From a virus, in the IMG/VR virus record IMGVR_UViG_3300008117_000062, positions 1 through 61,907 of that record: a stretch of DNA of 61,907 bases; one strand, written 5' to 3'. The notes under the pieces were generated by a model. The model worked only from the letters and a program-made list of their open reading frames with translations. It was not told the DNA's origin and searched no databases. The translations under genes and the position numbers were made by a program. Of this stretch, positions 1 through 5,060 are shown one piece after another. The number at the start of each line of letters is the position of its first letter. Position 1 is the first letter of the stretch.

Positions 1-32
1 TCGTAGGTTGGTTCGTATTGCTTTCCGCTCAC
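1..32 (-). CDS. 5' end of a small gene running off the window
   Basis: A GTG start at 32 overlaps the TGA of the preceding gene as GTGA. A GGAGG sits about 10 nt upstream inside that gene's last codons. Only ten codons (MSGKQYEPTY) are visible before the window edge. The junction is identical to the one between the two genes upstream, which is the main reason to call it. Confidence 0.4.
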   Translation of the reverse strand, partial: MSGKQYEPTY

Positions 33-322
33 TTGCCGTCCTCCATCCAATCCGCTGCCGCAAGCAAAGCCTGTGCAAGGATTCGCAAGTTGTGCGGATT
101 GTCCATGTAGACGGTCGGTGACGCAGGTTCAGAGGTATCAAAATAGTCAGCACGAACTCCTCCCATGCGCTTGTGCATCGTGGAGTTGTAAAGCGTGGTG
201 ATCTCCACCTCGCATCGTCCTTCCGACACAACCCTCACACCCACGGGACGATTCTTCTCTGCTTCAATACGCAGACGCTCCATCTTGGTGGTGCGGGTGG
301 TCTTAGCCTTCTTTTTGATCAC
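29..322 (-). CDS. Hypothetical protein, 97 aa
   Basis: I recognise no family. The N-terminus is very basic (Lys/Arg/Thr-rich, about residues 1-18), followed by a mixed, probably globular domain. The start is the GTG at 322, which overlaps the upstream gene's stop as GTGA, with GGAGG embedded in that gene's final codons. The protein ends MEDGK, the same last five residues as the gene upstream, because the two genes share an 18-nt 3' sequence carrying the ribosome site for the next gene. It belongs to the minus-strand accessory block with the tRNAs. Confidence 0.6.
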   Translation of the reverse strand: MIKKKAKTTRTTKMERLRIEAEKNRPVGVRVVSEGRCEVEITTLYNSTMHKRMGGVRADYFDTSEPASPTVYMDNPHNLRILAQALLAAADWMEDGK

Positions 323-336
323 TTGCCGTCCTCCAT
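319..336. repeat. 18-nt direct repeat (second copy at 29-46)
   Basis: The sequence tcacttgccgtcctccat occurs identically at 29-46 and 319-336. Read on the minus strand it encodes MEDGK-stop, contains GGAGG, and provides the TGA that overlaps the next GTG start. It is therefore a reused gene-junction module, not a random repeat. Confidence 0.8.
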
Positions 337-582
337 CAAGAAGTTTTTCTCGGTGAGTTTTTCGAATCGCTCGTCAAGTTTCTTCTGCAACTTCTTGCCC
401 TCTTCCGATTCCTTCCATGCTTCGATGGCAGGATGGCTGCAAGAACAGACAAGTGCTTCATCGGTGTTGGGACCGACAAGCATTCCATCCCATTCGTTGC
501 ACCAATGCCAACCCTGCTCCCACTCTTCCTTGGTGAGTCCTGTTCCTGATCGGTCGAGTTCGATGTAGCGTTCTTTGTTCAT
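319..582 (-). CDS. Hypothetical protein, 87 aa
   Basis: No family is recognised. It is rich in charged residues and Trp (EEWEQGWHWCNEW near residues 19-31), with a Cys pair (CSC, about 46-48) and a Lys/Glu-rich helical C-terminus ending MEDGK. The ATG at 582 lies only two bases after the 3' end of the tRNA-Leu gene, with no Shine-Dalgarno sequence, so processing of the tRNA would leave an almost leaderless message. Its 3' end carries GGAGG, which serves the next gene. Confidence 0.6.
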   Translation of the reverse strand: MNKERYIELDRSGTGLTKEEWEQGWHWCNEWDGMLVGPNTDEALVCSCSHPAIEAWKESEEGKKLQKKLDERFEKLTEKNFLMEDGK

Positions 583-584
583 AA

Positions 585-667
585 TACCAGCGACAGGATT
601 CGAACCTGCACGATCTATCGATCAGTTCATTTTGAGTGAACCGTGTATGCCATTCCACCACGCTGGC
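585..667 (-). tRNA. tRNA-Leu (anticodon CAA)
   Basis: This is an 83-nt class II tRNA. The acceptor strands are GCCAGCG and CGCTGGT, with a G-T first pair. The anticodon stem GTTCA/TGAAC encloses loop CTCAAAA, giving anticodon CAA (codon UUG). It has a long variable arm and a canonical GGTTCGAATCC T-arm. CCA is not encoded. The HNH gene ends 9 nt upstream and a protein start codon lies 2 nt downstream. Confidence 0.93.
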
Positions 668-675
668 GAGGTTTT

Positions 676-1038
676 CTACGATCTATTGGCGTAATGCTCT
701 TCTCTATGACAAGTGGCACAAAGCAAAATACATTTCGACATCTCCCCCAAAAGACTTTCTATCGAAAGGCATGATTTTGCCATCCTTGCTACATTCTCTT
801 TCTTCTTTTCCGTGTGATGAAAGTCTATGCCACAAGCATGGGTTTTGTATCCGCATTTACTACACCCGTGTTTTACTTTGTATTCATTGACAAATTCGGT
901 ATTTCTTCTTCTAGCCACACGATTTCTATCACGAAACTTGAGTTTGTTTTCTAGGTAGTATTCGTGTGCTTGCGCCTTTGTCCGTTCATAGTATGCTTTT
1001 CGATGTTTCTTCTTTTGTTCTGGATCTTTATATGGCAT
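676..1038 (-). CDS. HNH endonuclease, free-standing, in the tRNA array
   Basis: The 120-residue protein has a basic N-terminal half rich in Lys, Arg and Tyr, suited to DNA contact. A zinc-binding HNH fold follows: CSKCG near residue 59, DFHH near 72-75 as the catalytic His region, and CATCHREEH near 107-115 as the second Cys pair and final His. This is the short phage HNH type, usually a site-specific or homing nuclease. The start at 1038 has GGAGGT 7 nt upstream, and a CATAAATA late-type box lies just before that, so the gene can be expressed apart from its neighbours. It ends 9 nt before the tRNA-Leu gene. The target is unknown; insertion between tRNA genes fits a mobile nuclease gene. Confidence 0.85.
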   Translation of the reverse strand: MPYKDPEQKKKHRKAYYERTKAQAHEYYLENKLKFRDRNRVARRRNTEFVNEYKVKHGCSKCGYKTHACGIDFHHTEKKKENVARMAKSCLSIESLLGEMSKCILLCATCHREEHYANRS

Positions 1039-1057
1039 GGATTCAAACCTCCATGCT

Positions 1058-1065
1058 TATTTATG
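1058..1065 (-). promoter_or_regulatory. Late-type promoter box CATAAATA for the HNH gene
   Basis: On the minus strand the octamer CATAAATA matches the T4-family late promoter (NATAAATA). Its expected start point near 1051 leaves a short leader containing GGAGGT before the HNH start at 1038. It is the only such box I found on this strand of the accessory block. Confidence 0.5.
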
Positions 1066-1094
1066 AATCCGAGAAAGTCTACCGCGCCGTTGTT

Positions 1095-1268
1095 TCACTT
1101 CTTCTCCAAAGACTCTATGTGTTTCCATAGAAGTTCATTGATGGCTTCGTTGATTGTGATATCTCGCGAGTGTGCGTATCTTGCAATGATAAGCATAGTC
1201 TCGTCTGAGATGTTCACCTCAACTTCGACCTTCTCTGTCTCTGCCTTCTTCTGCTTCATCTTACGCAT
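1095..1268 (-). CDS. Small ribbon-helix-helix-like protein, 57 aa
   Basis: The N-terminus is basic (MRKMKQKK). A short strand VEVEVNIS is followed by two predicted helices (DETMLIIARYAHSR and TINEAINELLWKHIESLEKK), the pattern of small Arc/MetJ-type DNA-binding proteins; this is inferred from pattern only. The frame stays open further upstream through the tRNA-Lys gene, but that part is not coding. The ATG at 1268 is two bases after the tRNA 3' end and has no Shine-Dalgarno sequence, the same arrangement as at 582. Confidence 0.6.
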   Translation of the reverse strand: MRKMKQKKAETEKVEVEVNISDETMLIIARYAHSRDITINEAINELLWKHIESLEKK

Positions 1269-1270
1269 AA

Positions 1271-1343
1271 TGCCCCCCGTGGGACTTGAACCCACAACCG
1301 ACGAATTAAAAGTTCGATACTCTGCCAATTGAGTTAGAGGGGC
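1271..1343 (-). tRNA. tRNA-Lys (anticodon TTT)
   Basis: The gene is 73 nt. Acceptor GCCCCTC pairs with GGGGGGC, and the discriminator is A. The anticodon loop CTTTTAA gives TTT. The T-arm is GTGGG/CCCAC with loop TTCAAGT. The anticodon stem has one T-T mismatch at its base. CCA is not encoded. It lies between two small genes on the same strand. Confidence 0.92.
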
Positions 1344-1349
1344 AGTAAA

Positions 1350-1721
1350 TCATCCGTTCAGCAGTGAGCCGACACGATTGAAGGACTTCACGCGGTCGAT
1401 GGCGAAAGACCTCCAACCATTGGCTTCAGTATCCCAAACATTCACGATGTTTGGATTCCTTGGTCCATCCTCAGTAAGAACTTGTCGAGTGTCGGGTGGA
1501 AGGTATGACTTTGAAAGTGTGCATTTCATCACACGCTCGGTGCCATCGGCCTTGGTGAAGGCAACTTCGCAGATTCCGCTATGAAGTGATTCAACGATCT
1601 GTGTACGGTCTAGCATCTTTGTTCTCCCAATTGTTCCGTTCCATGCCTTGGTCTTCACGCCCCGATTCTCTTCGGATGCATGAGTCGGCTTCTTGTTCCA
1701 AGCGTAGAGTGTTCTTTGCAT
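1350..1721 (-). CDS. DUF2693-like small phage protein, 123 aa
   Basis: The C-terminal 80 residues resemble the small beta-rich DUF2693-type proteins common in T4-like phages: GICEVAFTKADGTERVMKCTL, then a conserved stretch ending in FAIDRVKSF. The function of that family is not known to me. I chose the ATG at 1721 because AAGGG lies six bases upstream, inside the end of the preceding gene. An ATG at 1748 in the same frame would add nine residues and overlap the upstream gene by 26 nt. The gene ends a few bases before tRNA-Lys. Confidence 0.6.
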   Translation of the reverse strand: MQRTLYAWNKKPTHASEENRGVKTKAWNGTIGRTKMLDRTQIVESLHSGICEVAFTKADGTERVMKCTLSKSYLPPDTRQVLTEDGPRNPNIVNVWDTEANGWRSFAIDRVKSFNRVGSLLNG

Positions 1722-1722
1722 T

Positions 1723-1995
1723 TCAGCCCTTGTTGGCTCTGAGTTCATCGAATGTCATCATCGATGCGGTGCGGCGTGGAGTCCTCTCTGTCGGGTTAGA
1801 TACGGCAGACGGGGATGCCCCCGACAGAGAGGATATTTCCATTGCTGCCTTTGCGCGTTCAAAGACAGAAACCTTCTTCTTCGGCTTCGGAGTCTTGTCC
1901 TTGGCGAGAGCAAGACCCTCGCGGTGCTTGGCCTTCCAACGATTGCGAGACTTGCGGTGCTTTCGTGCGGCGTTCTTTGCTTTGCTGTTTGGCAT
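1723..1995 (-). CDS. Basic hypothetical protein, 90 aa
   Basis: The first 60 residues are extremely basic (many KR, HRK and KPKKK runs), suggesting nucleic-acid binding; the C-terminal third is Ser/Thr/Ala-rich. I recognise no family. The start at 1995 has AAGGAG 7 nt upstream, within the end of the preceding gene, whose stop is one base away. It is part of a coupled run of minus-strand small genes. Confidence 0.6.
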   Translation of the reverse strand: MPNSKAKNAARKHRKSRNRWKAKHREGLALAKDKTPKPKKKVSVFERAKAAMEISSLSGASPSAVSNPTERTPRRTASMMTFDELRANKG

Positions 1996-1996
1996 C

Positions 1997-2320
1997 TCAA
2001 CTCCTTGCTGTGTTCTTGATCGTTTCGATGATGCCGTTGCCGACATCATTCACTCGCTTGTTCACTATGGTAAGTTCTCCACGGATGGAGTCAAGACCCT
2101 TCATACACTCATTGAGAAGAATGTTTGGATCTCGTCCCATCAGAGAGTGCATCTTTTCCAACTCATTGATTTCGTATTCAGAAGGGAAGTGCTTGAGTCG
2201 ATCCCTTGCTCTTTGTCTTACTGCCTTTGGAACCTTTGGTGTCTGTGTCGGATCCATCAGAGCCACCATGAAGTGCCGCGCGTTTCGTATAGCCTGAAAC
2301 ATTTCCTGCGGAAGTGTCAT
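1997..2320 (-). CDS. BPSL0761-like small protein, 107 aa
   Basis: The N-terminal half (MTLPQEMFQAIRNARHF, then MDPTQTPKVPKAVRQRA and LKHFPSEYEI) strongly resembles a family of small uncharacterised bacterial proteins annotated BPSL0761, here recognised from memory of the pattern. The C-terminal part is helical and differs. The start at 2320 has GGAG eight bases upstream. The function is unknown. Its resemblance to bacterial chromosomal proteins suggests acquisition from a host. Confidence 0.6.
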   Translation of the reverse strand: MTLPQEMFQAIRNARHFMVALMDPTQTPKVPKAVRQRARDRLKHFPSEYEINELEKMHSLMGRDPNILLNECMKGLDSIRGELTIVNKRVNDVGNGIIETIKNTARS

Positions 2321-2540
2321 TTTCGTACTCCTGATCGTAGATTATTGGAAGACCTTTCCAATCTTTTTCATCAACCTTGCAGACGGAATATACTTGGTCA
2401 AGTTTCATGCTTTTTCTGAGCATGTTCATCGATTCACACACTCCGTCTGCAAGGCTTTTCTTCCTGAAAAACAAAAAACCTCCATTGTCCTTCAATAGGT
2501 GCTGTTTGTCTTCACGGATTGAGATAGCATAACATGGCAT
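2178..2540 (-). CDS. Hypothetical protein, 120 aa, with an unusually long overlap
   Basis: The first 75 or so residues look like ordinary protein (MPCYAISIREDKQHLL, then a mixed domain to PIIYDQEY). The last 40 are low-complexity Gly/Ser/Thr/Lys and lie over the first half of the next gene in another frame, a 143-nt overlap. The true protein may be shorter, with a frameshift near 2320, or the overlap may be real. The start at 2540 lies 8 nt after the tRNA-Glu 3' end and has no clear Shine-Dalgarno sequence. Confidence 0.45.
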   Translation of the reverse strand: MPCYAISIREDKQHLLKDNGGFLFFRKKSLADGVCESMNMLRKSMKLDQVYSVCKVDEKDWKGLPIIYDQEYENDTSAGNVSGYTKRAALHGGSDGSDTDTKGSKGSKTKSKGSTQALPF

Positions 2541-2547
2541 GGAAGAA

Positions 2548-2619
2548 TGATCCTACGGGGATTCGAACCCCGATTGGGACATTGAAAGTGTCCTGTCCTG
2601 ACCCTTAGACGATAGGACC
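2548..2619 (-). tRNA. tRNA-Glu (anticodon TTC)
   Basis: The gene is 72 nt with acceptor GGTCCTA/TAGGATC and discriminator A. The anticodon stem GGACA/TGTCC has loop CTTTCAA, giving TTC. The T-arm is CGGGG TTCGAAT CCCCG. It is the last tRNA of the cluster of six clear tRNAs (plus one degenerate) at 2548-3102 and follows tRNA-Thr by four bases. Confidence 0.95.
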
Positions 2620-2623
2620 GTGA

Positions 2624-2697
2624 AAGCCACTTGTGAGATTCGAACTCACGACATTCACATTACAAATATGACGCACTACCTCTGTGCTAAAGTGGCT
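2624..2697 (-). tRNA. tRNA-Thr (anticodon TGT)
   Basis: The gene is 74 nt. Acceptor AGCCACT pairs perfectly with AGTGGCT, and the discriminator is T. The anticodon stem TCATA/TGTGA (one G-T pair) has loop TTTGTAA, giving TGT. The T-arm is GTGAG TTCGAAT CTCAC. It starts two bases after tRNA-Tyr. Confidence 0.93.
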
Positions 2698-2699
2698 AG

Positions 2700-2781
2700 T
2701 GGTTGCGAAGGGACTCGAACCCCTGAAGCCGAATGGCATTTGATTTACAGTCAAACCTCGTTGCCGCTTGAGTACACAACC
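2700..2781 (-). tRNA. tRNA-Tyr (anticodon GTA)
   Basis: This is an 82-nt class II tRNA with acceptor GGTTGTG/CGCAACC and discriminator A. The anticodon stem TTTGA/TCAAA has loop CTGTAAA, giving GTA. It has a long variable arm and T-loop TTCGAGT. CCA is not encoded. Confidence 0.93.
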
Positions 2782-2784
2782 AAA

Positions 2785-2856
2785 CTGGTCTGATAGGATT
2801 CGAACCTATAACCGATCCGTTAACAGCGGATTGCACAACCGTTGTGCTACAGACCA
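2785..2856 (-). tRNA. tRNA-Asn (anticodon GTT)
   Basis: The gene is 72 nt with acceptor TGGTCTG/CAGACCA and discriminator G. The anticodon stem ATCCG/CGGAT has loop CTGTTAA, giving GTT. The T-arm has loop TTCGAAT. It lies three bases before tRNA-Tyr and seven after tRNA-Ser. Confidence 0.95.
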
Positions 2857-2863
2857 ATGTAAA

Positions 2864-2950
2864 CGGAAGATGTGGGATTCGAACCCACGGTACACTAACG
2901 CGCACACAGCATTTCCAATGCTGCTCCTTCAACCACTCGGACAACCTTCC
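2864..2950 (-). tRNA. tRNA-Ser (anticodon GGA)
   Basis: This is an 87-nt class II tRNA with acceptor GGAAGGT/ATCTTCC and discriminator G. The anticodon stem CAGCA/TGCTG has loop TTGGAAA, giving GGA. It has a long variable arm and a T-arm GTGGG TTCGAAT CCCAC. Confidence 0.94.
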
Positions 2951-2955
2951 AATAA

Positions 2956-3028
2956 AGCGTGTCGTGGGGCTTGCACCCATGCTCAATCACAACAGTAATC
3001 CTAGTCAGCATCACACACTGAAACACGC
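2956..3028 (-). tRNA. Degenerate tRNA-like element
   Basis: The element is exactly 73 nt and spaced 5 and 3 nt from the flanking tRNA-Ser and tRNA-Gly, as expected for a member of the array. Acceptor strands GCGTGTT and GACACGC pair over seven positions (last pair T-G). A T-arm is visible (ATGGG, loop TGCAAGC, CCCAC) but its first pair is A-C and the loop has TG instead of TT. The centre has the length of a normal D plus anticodon region, but no good 5-bp anticodon stem can be drawn; CT-GTT-G is the best anticodon-loop candidate. It is probably a decaying tRNA, perhaps Asn-like, or a highly divergent one. Confidence 0.4.
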
Positions 3029-3031
3029 AGA

Positions 3032-3102
3032 AGCGGGTAACGGGATTCGAACCCGTGAGGAAAGTTTGGAAAACTCACATGTTGCCGCTACATCATACCC
3101 GC
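3032..3102 (-). tRNA. tRNA-Gly (anticodon TCC)
   Basis: The gene is 71 nt. Acceptor GCGGGTA pairs perfectly with TACCCGC, and the discriminator is T. The anticodon loop TTTCCAA gives TCC, on a stem with weak outer pairs. The T-arm is ACGGG TTCGAAT CCCGT. It is the first tRNA of the six-gene cluster in the direction of transcription. Confidence 0.9.
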
Positions 3103-3139
3103 ATGAACGAGCGTTATTTGCAGAATGCGCTCACCCTCT

Positions 3140-3178
3140 GCTGACGCTAGGGGGTCAGACCCCACCCGACATGTCAGC
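3140..3178 (-). other. Nested hairpin between a gene end and the tRNA cluster
   Basis: GCTGAC (3140-3145) pairs with GTCAGC (3173-3178). Inside, GGGGT (3151-3155) pairs with ACCCC (3159-3163) around a 3-nt loop. No U-run follows on either strand, so it is not a simple terminator. It overlaps the stop codon of the membrane-protein gene and precedes tRNA-Gly, so RNA processing or 3'-end protection is possible. Confidence 0.4.
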
Positions 3179-3503
3179 GACCACGCTTGCTTGGGCAAGC
3201 ACCACCATCACACTGCGACTCAAGATTGTTGATCTTGTCCCAAAGGCGACCGATCTCTTGACTCTGTTCCCGCTCAATGTCATCACAACGCCGCCACATT
3301 CCGTCCTGTTCGATGTGCTTGCACTCCTGCGAGAAACGCGAGTAGTAATACACAGCGAGTGACGCGAAGAATGCGATCAGGCAGTAGTTTGCCTTCTGCT
3401 CTGCATTGACAGTTTCGGGAGAAAGGAAGGTGAACCAGAGGAAACCCGCTGCGCTTGCCGCTCCCACGAACTTGAACACGCTATTGCTATTGAAACCAAA
3501 CAT
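3174..3503 (-). CDS. Small membrane protein with a C-terminal coiled coil, 109 aa
   Basis: Two hydrophobic segments (about residues 11-28 and 40-57) are followed by a polar, probably coiled-coil region (CDDIEREQSQEIGRLW and DKINNLESQ) and a basic tail. Several Cys lie in the soluble part. The start at 3503 has AGGAG nearby. I recognise no family. Size and topology would allow an inner-membrane accessory such as a holin-like or superinfection-exclusion protein, but nothing specific supports either. Confidence 0.6.
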   Translation of the reverse strand: MFGFNSNSVFKFVGAASAAGFLWFTFLSPETVNAEQKANYCLIAFFASLAVYYYSRFSQECKHIEQDGMWRRCDDIEREQSQEIGRLWDKINNLESQCDGGACPSKRGR

Positions 3504-3573
3504 CTACATGCTCCTTTGAATCGCAAAGTTTGAAACACCTGAGTGGCGATTCGTTTCACTCATGATGTTGAGT

Positions 3574-3646
3574 ACGCCGTGTTGGATTCGAACCAACTCT
3601 TATTCGGTTATAAATCGAACTGAGGATGCCAAGACCTCCCACGGCG
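3574..3646 (-). tRNA. tRNA-Ile (anticodon TAT)
   Basis: The gene is 73 nt. Acceptor CGCCGTG pairs perfectly with CACGGCG, with an unusual 5' C and discriminator T. The anticodon stem TTCGA/CCGAA (one mismatch) has loop TTTATAA, giving TAT, which reads AUA, often a rare host codon. The T-arm is GTTGG TTCGAAT CCAAC. It is separate from the main cluster. Confidence 0.92.
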
Positions 3647-3662
3647 CGTTTCTTTGACCCCA

Positions 3663-3935
3663 CTACTTTATCTCGGCTTCGTCCGCTGTCAATGGTCTTG
3701 TCAAAACAATCTTTGACTTCTTGTTGCTGACATGTCCATTATCATTCTTGTCGAGATAGTTTGACTTCTGACGATCTTCATCGTGACCAAGACGATAGTT
3801 GATCTGTTCGATGTCAAAGTTTCCGAAAGACTTGGAACGAATCATGTAATGGAAAAGTTCCATGATCCTCTTGCTGCTGTCGATTGCCTCTTCTTCAGAA
3901 GCGGGAATGGGAATATCAATATGAAGGCGAAACAT
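3663..3935 (-). CDS. Hypothetical protein, 90 aa
   Basis: The protein starts MFRLHIDIPIPASEEEAI, continues with a helix, and has a polar Asp/Asn/Lys-rich C-terminal half. I recognise no family. The ATG at 3935 is preceded by GGAGGTT and overlaps the previous gene's stop by one base (TAATG). A longer in-frame reading back to 4028 exists but lacks a ribosome site. Confidence 0.6.
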   Translation of the reverse strand: MFRLHIDIPIPASEEEAIDSSKRIMELFHYMIRSKSFGNFDIEQINYRLGHDEDRQKSNYLDKNDNGHVSNKKSKIVLTRPLTADEAEIK

Positions 3936-4324
3936 TAGACAACCTCCGTTGCGGGGCCAGTCGTTACAACCACGGTTTCGTCCTTCTCCTTCCCGTTGAT
4001 CTCCCATATGTACGCAGGACCAGTCCAATGGCAGTGCTTGAGGCCATTGCTCTCGTCATAAAGATTCCCGCGAATGTGGTTCAGGCAGGGTGCCTTCCAA
4101 CTTGCAGCGCGGAAGATGTCTCCCGAACGCTTGTCGATGAATCCCCATGCAGTCTTGGACGGGGATCCGTTGTTGTCGGATGCAACGACGATCCGCACAT
4201 ACTTGTAGCCCTCCTCATAGGTGGCTGTGCTTCTCTGTTGCGTTGCATTGCCTACGATTTCGTTCAGACTGCCCATGAATGTCTTGAATGCAGCCACGAA
4301 CCTGTGGTCGAGTTCCATCTTCAT
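3935..4324 (-). CDS. Conserved phage-type hypothetical protein, 129 aa
   Basis: The central segment KYVRIVV, then FIDKRSGDIFRAASWKAP, followed by RGN and a Tyr/Trp-rich end, matches the look of small proteins widespread in tailed phages, in which a short beta domain carries a 'DK-x-G-D-I-F-K/R-x-A-S-W-x-A-P' signature. Their function is not known to me. The start at 4324 has AAGGAG at good spacing. It is followed directly by the 90-aa gene with a 1-nt overlap. Confidence 0.65.
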   Translation of the reverse strand: MKMELDHRFVAAFKTFMGSLNEIVGNATQQRSTATYEEGYKYVRIVVASDNNGSPSKTAWGFIDKRSGDIFRAASWKAPCLNHIRGNLYDESNGLKHCHWTGPAYIWEINGKEKDETVVVTTGPATEVV

Positions 4325-4336
4325 TACGAATCTCCT

Positions 4337-4606
4337 TCACTTGATCGCTTGATCCACCACGCGGCGGATGTCCTTCTCGGTCTTATTGATGATGTCGCAC
4401 CAAAGTTGATCCCGCGAACTGACCTTTGTCATTGCAGACTTGACCACAAGGATCAGGTCATGCACAAGAGCATCTTTCCTCTCATTGGAAACACGCCCAA
4501 CATAGTCATCCTTCTCTTCCATGACAGTACTATCCTTTCCTTTGACGATGGGGGCATCGTCATCTGGGTTGGAATCAGTATCTATCGTCATGCGAAACAA
4601 CTTCAC
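4337..4606 (-). CDS. Hypothetical protein, 89 aa
   Basis: The N-terminal third is acidic and disordered-looking (Asp-rich, DSNPDDDAP), followed by a helical domain with many Lys, Asp and Arg residues. No family is recognised. The GTG at 4606 overlaps the preceding stop as GTGA, the same coupling style seen at 29-32 and 319-322. An ATG at 4591 in frame is the alternative start. Confidence 0.55.
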   Translation of the reverse strand: MKLFRMTIDTDSNPDDDAPIVKGKDSTVMEEKDDYVGRVSNERKDALVHDLILVVKSAMTKVSSRDQLWCDIINKTEKDIRRVVDQAIK

Positions 4607-4761
4607 AAAACCACCAATCTTCCTATTATGTATGCGTCGAGGACTCCCTCCCTCAACAAGTTCTCTTCGAAGGCCACCATGACCTTCATCGACACAAGAG
4701 TATCGTCTACTTTAGGGAAGTCAAGGAAGTCGATGAAAAAATGTTTTGAGGGTGAACGCAT
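4603..4761 (-). CDS. Hypothetical protein, 52 aa
   Basis: This short protein (MRSPSKHFFIDFLDF, then an amphipathic stretch) is the first gene of the minus-strand accessory block, just across the divergent junction from the plus-strand gene at 4837. No Shine-Dalgarno sequence is obvious for the ATG at 4761. The call rests on the open frame and on the GTGA coupling to the next gene. Confidence 0.4.
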   Translation of the reverse strand: MRSPSKHFFIDFLDFPKVDDTLVSMKVMVAFEENLLREGVLDAYIIGRLVVL

Positions 4762-4836
4762 ATGATTCTGAAACAAACGATCAAAAGATTTGTTTTGGTG
4801 ACTTGCTTGACTCCTATATCTTACGGAGGTATTCTC

Positions 4837-4986
4837 ATGGGAATGAACGAAGACTACGATAGATGGCTTGAGGAACGAAAGCGTAAGGAAGATGAGACAC
4901 AAATAGTTGCGTTAGGTATTGCGCGGGTGATTGCCATTGCTGCCTTTACGCTACTATTGATCGGACTCATGGCAAGGTGGCTCTAA
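4837..4986 (+). CDS. Small single-pass membrane protein, 49 aa
   Basis: A charged N-terminal half (NEDYDRWLEERKRKEDE) is followed by one hydrophobic helix at about residues 27-47 and the end MARWL. The frame opens further upstream at 4762, but GGAGGT lies six bases before the ATG at 4837, which decides the start. No family is recognised. It is the first plus-strand gene after the accessory block. Confidence 0.6.
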   Translation: MGMNEDYDRWLEERKRKEDETQIVALGIARVIAIAAFTLLLIGLMARWL

Positions 4987-5037
4987 ACATTCTTTTGAAA
5001 TCGAAAAGAATCTTTCGATGAGTCTGTAATCGACCCC

Positions 5038-5045
5038 GATAAATA
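5038..5045 (+). promoter_or_regulatory. Late-type promoter box GATAAATA
   Basis: This NATAAATA match lies 15-22 nt before the first possible start of the deaminase gene. Its expected transcription start (about 5052) would leave only 9 nt before the ATG at 5061, or 24 nt before the in-frame ATG at 5076. Confidence 0.5.
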
Positions 5046-5060
5046 GAGTGTCGGGATTGA

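Noticed and set aside
1586-2419. A 277-codon plus-strand open frame
   Set aside because: It covers three coupled minus-strand genes, each with its own Shine-Dalgarno sequence; the translation is Arg/Ser/Cys/Phe-rich as expected of an antisense shadow.
2548-3102. tRNA cluster as a phage attachment site or CRISPR-like repeat array
   Set aside because: The repeated pieces are the GGTTCGAATCC T-arms of tRNAs; there is no integrase gene and the spacing is that of tRNA genes.
3884-4765. A 293-codon plus-strand open frame
   Set aside because: It lies antisense over four minus-strand genes, most of them with good ribosome sites or coupled starts, and its translation shows no protein family pattern or ribosome site.
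4807-4835. TTGACT-17-TATTCT before the small membrane gene as a promoter
   Set aside because: Its transcription start would lie after the ATG at 4837 and would exclude the clear GGAGGT ribosome site.
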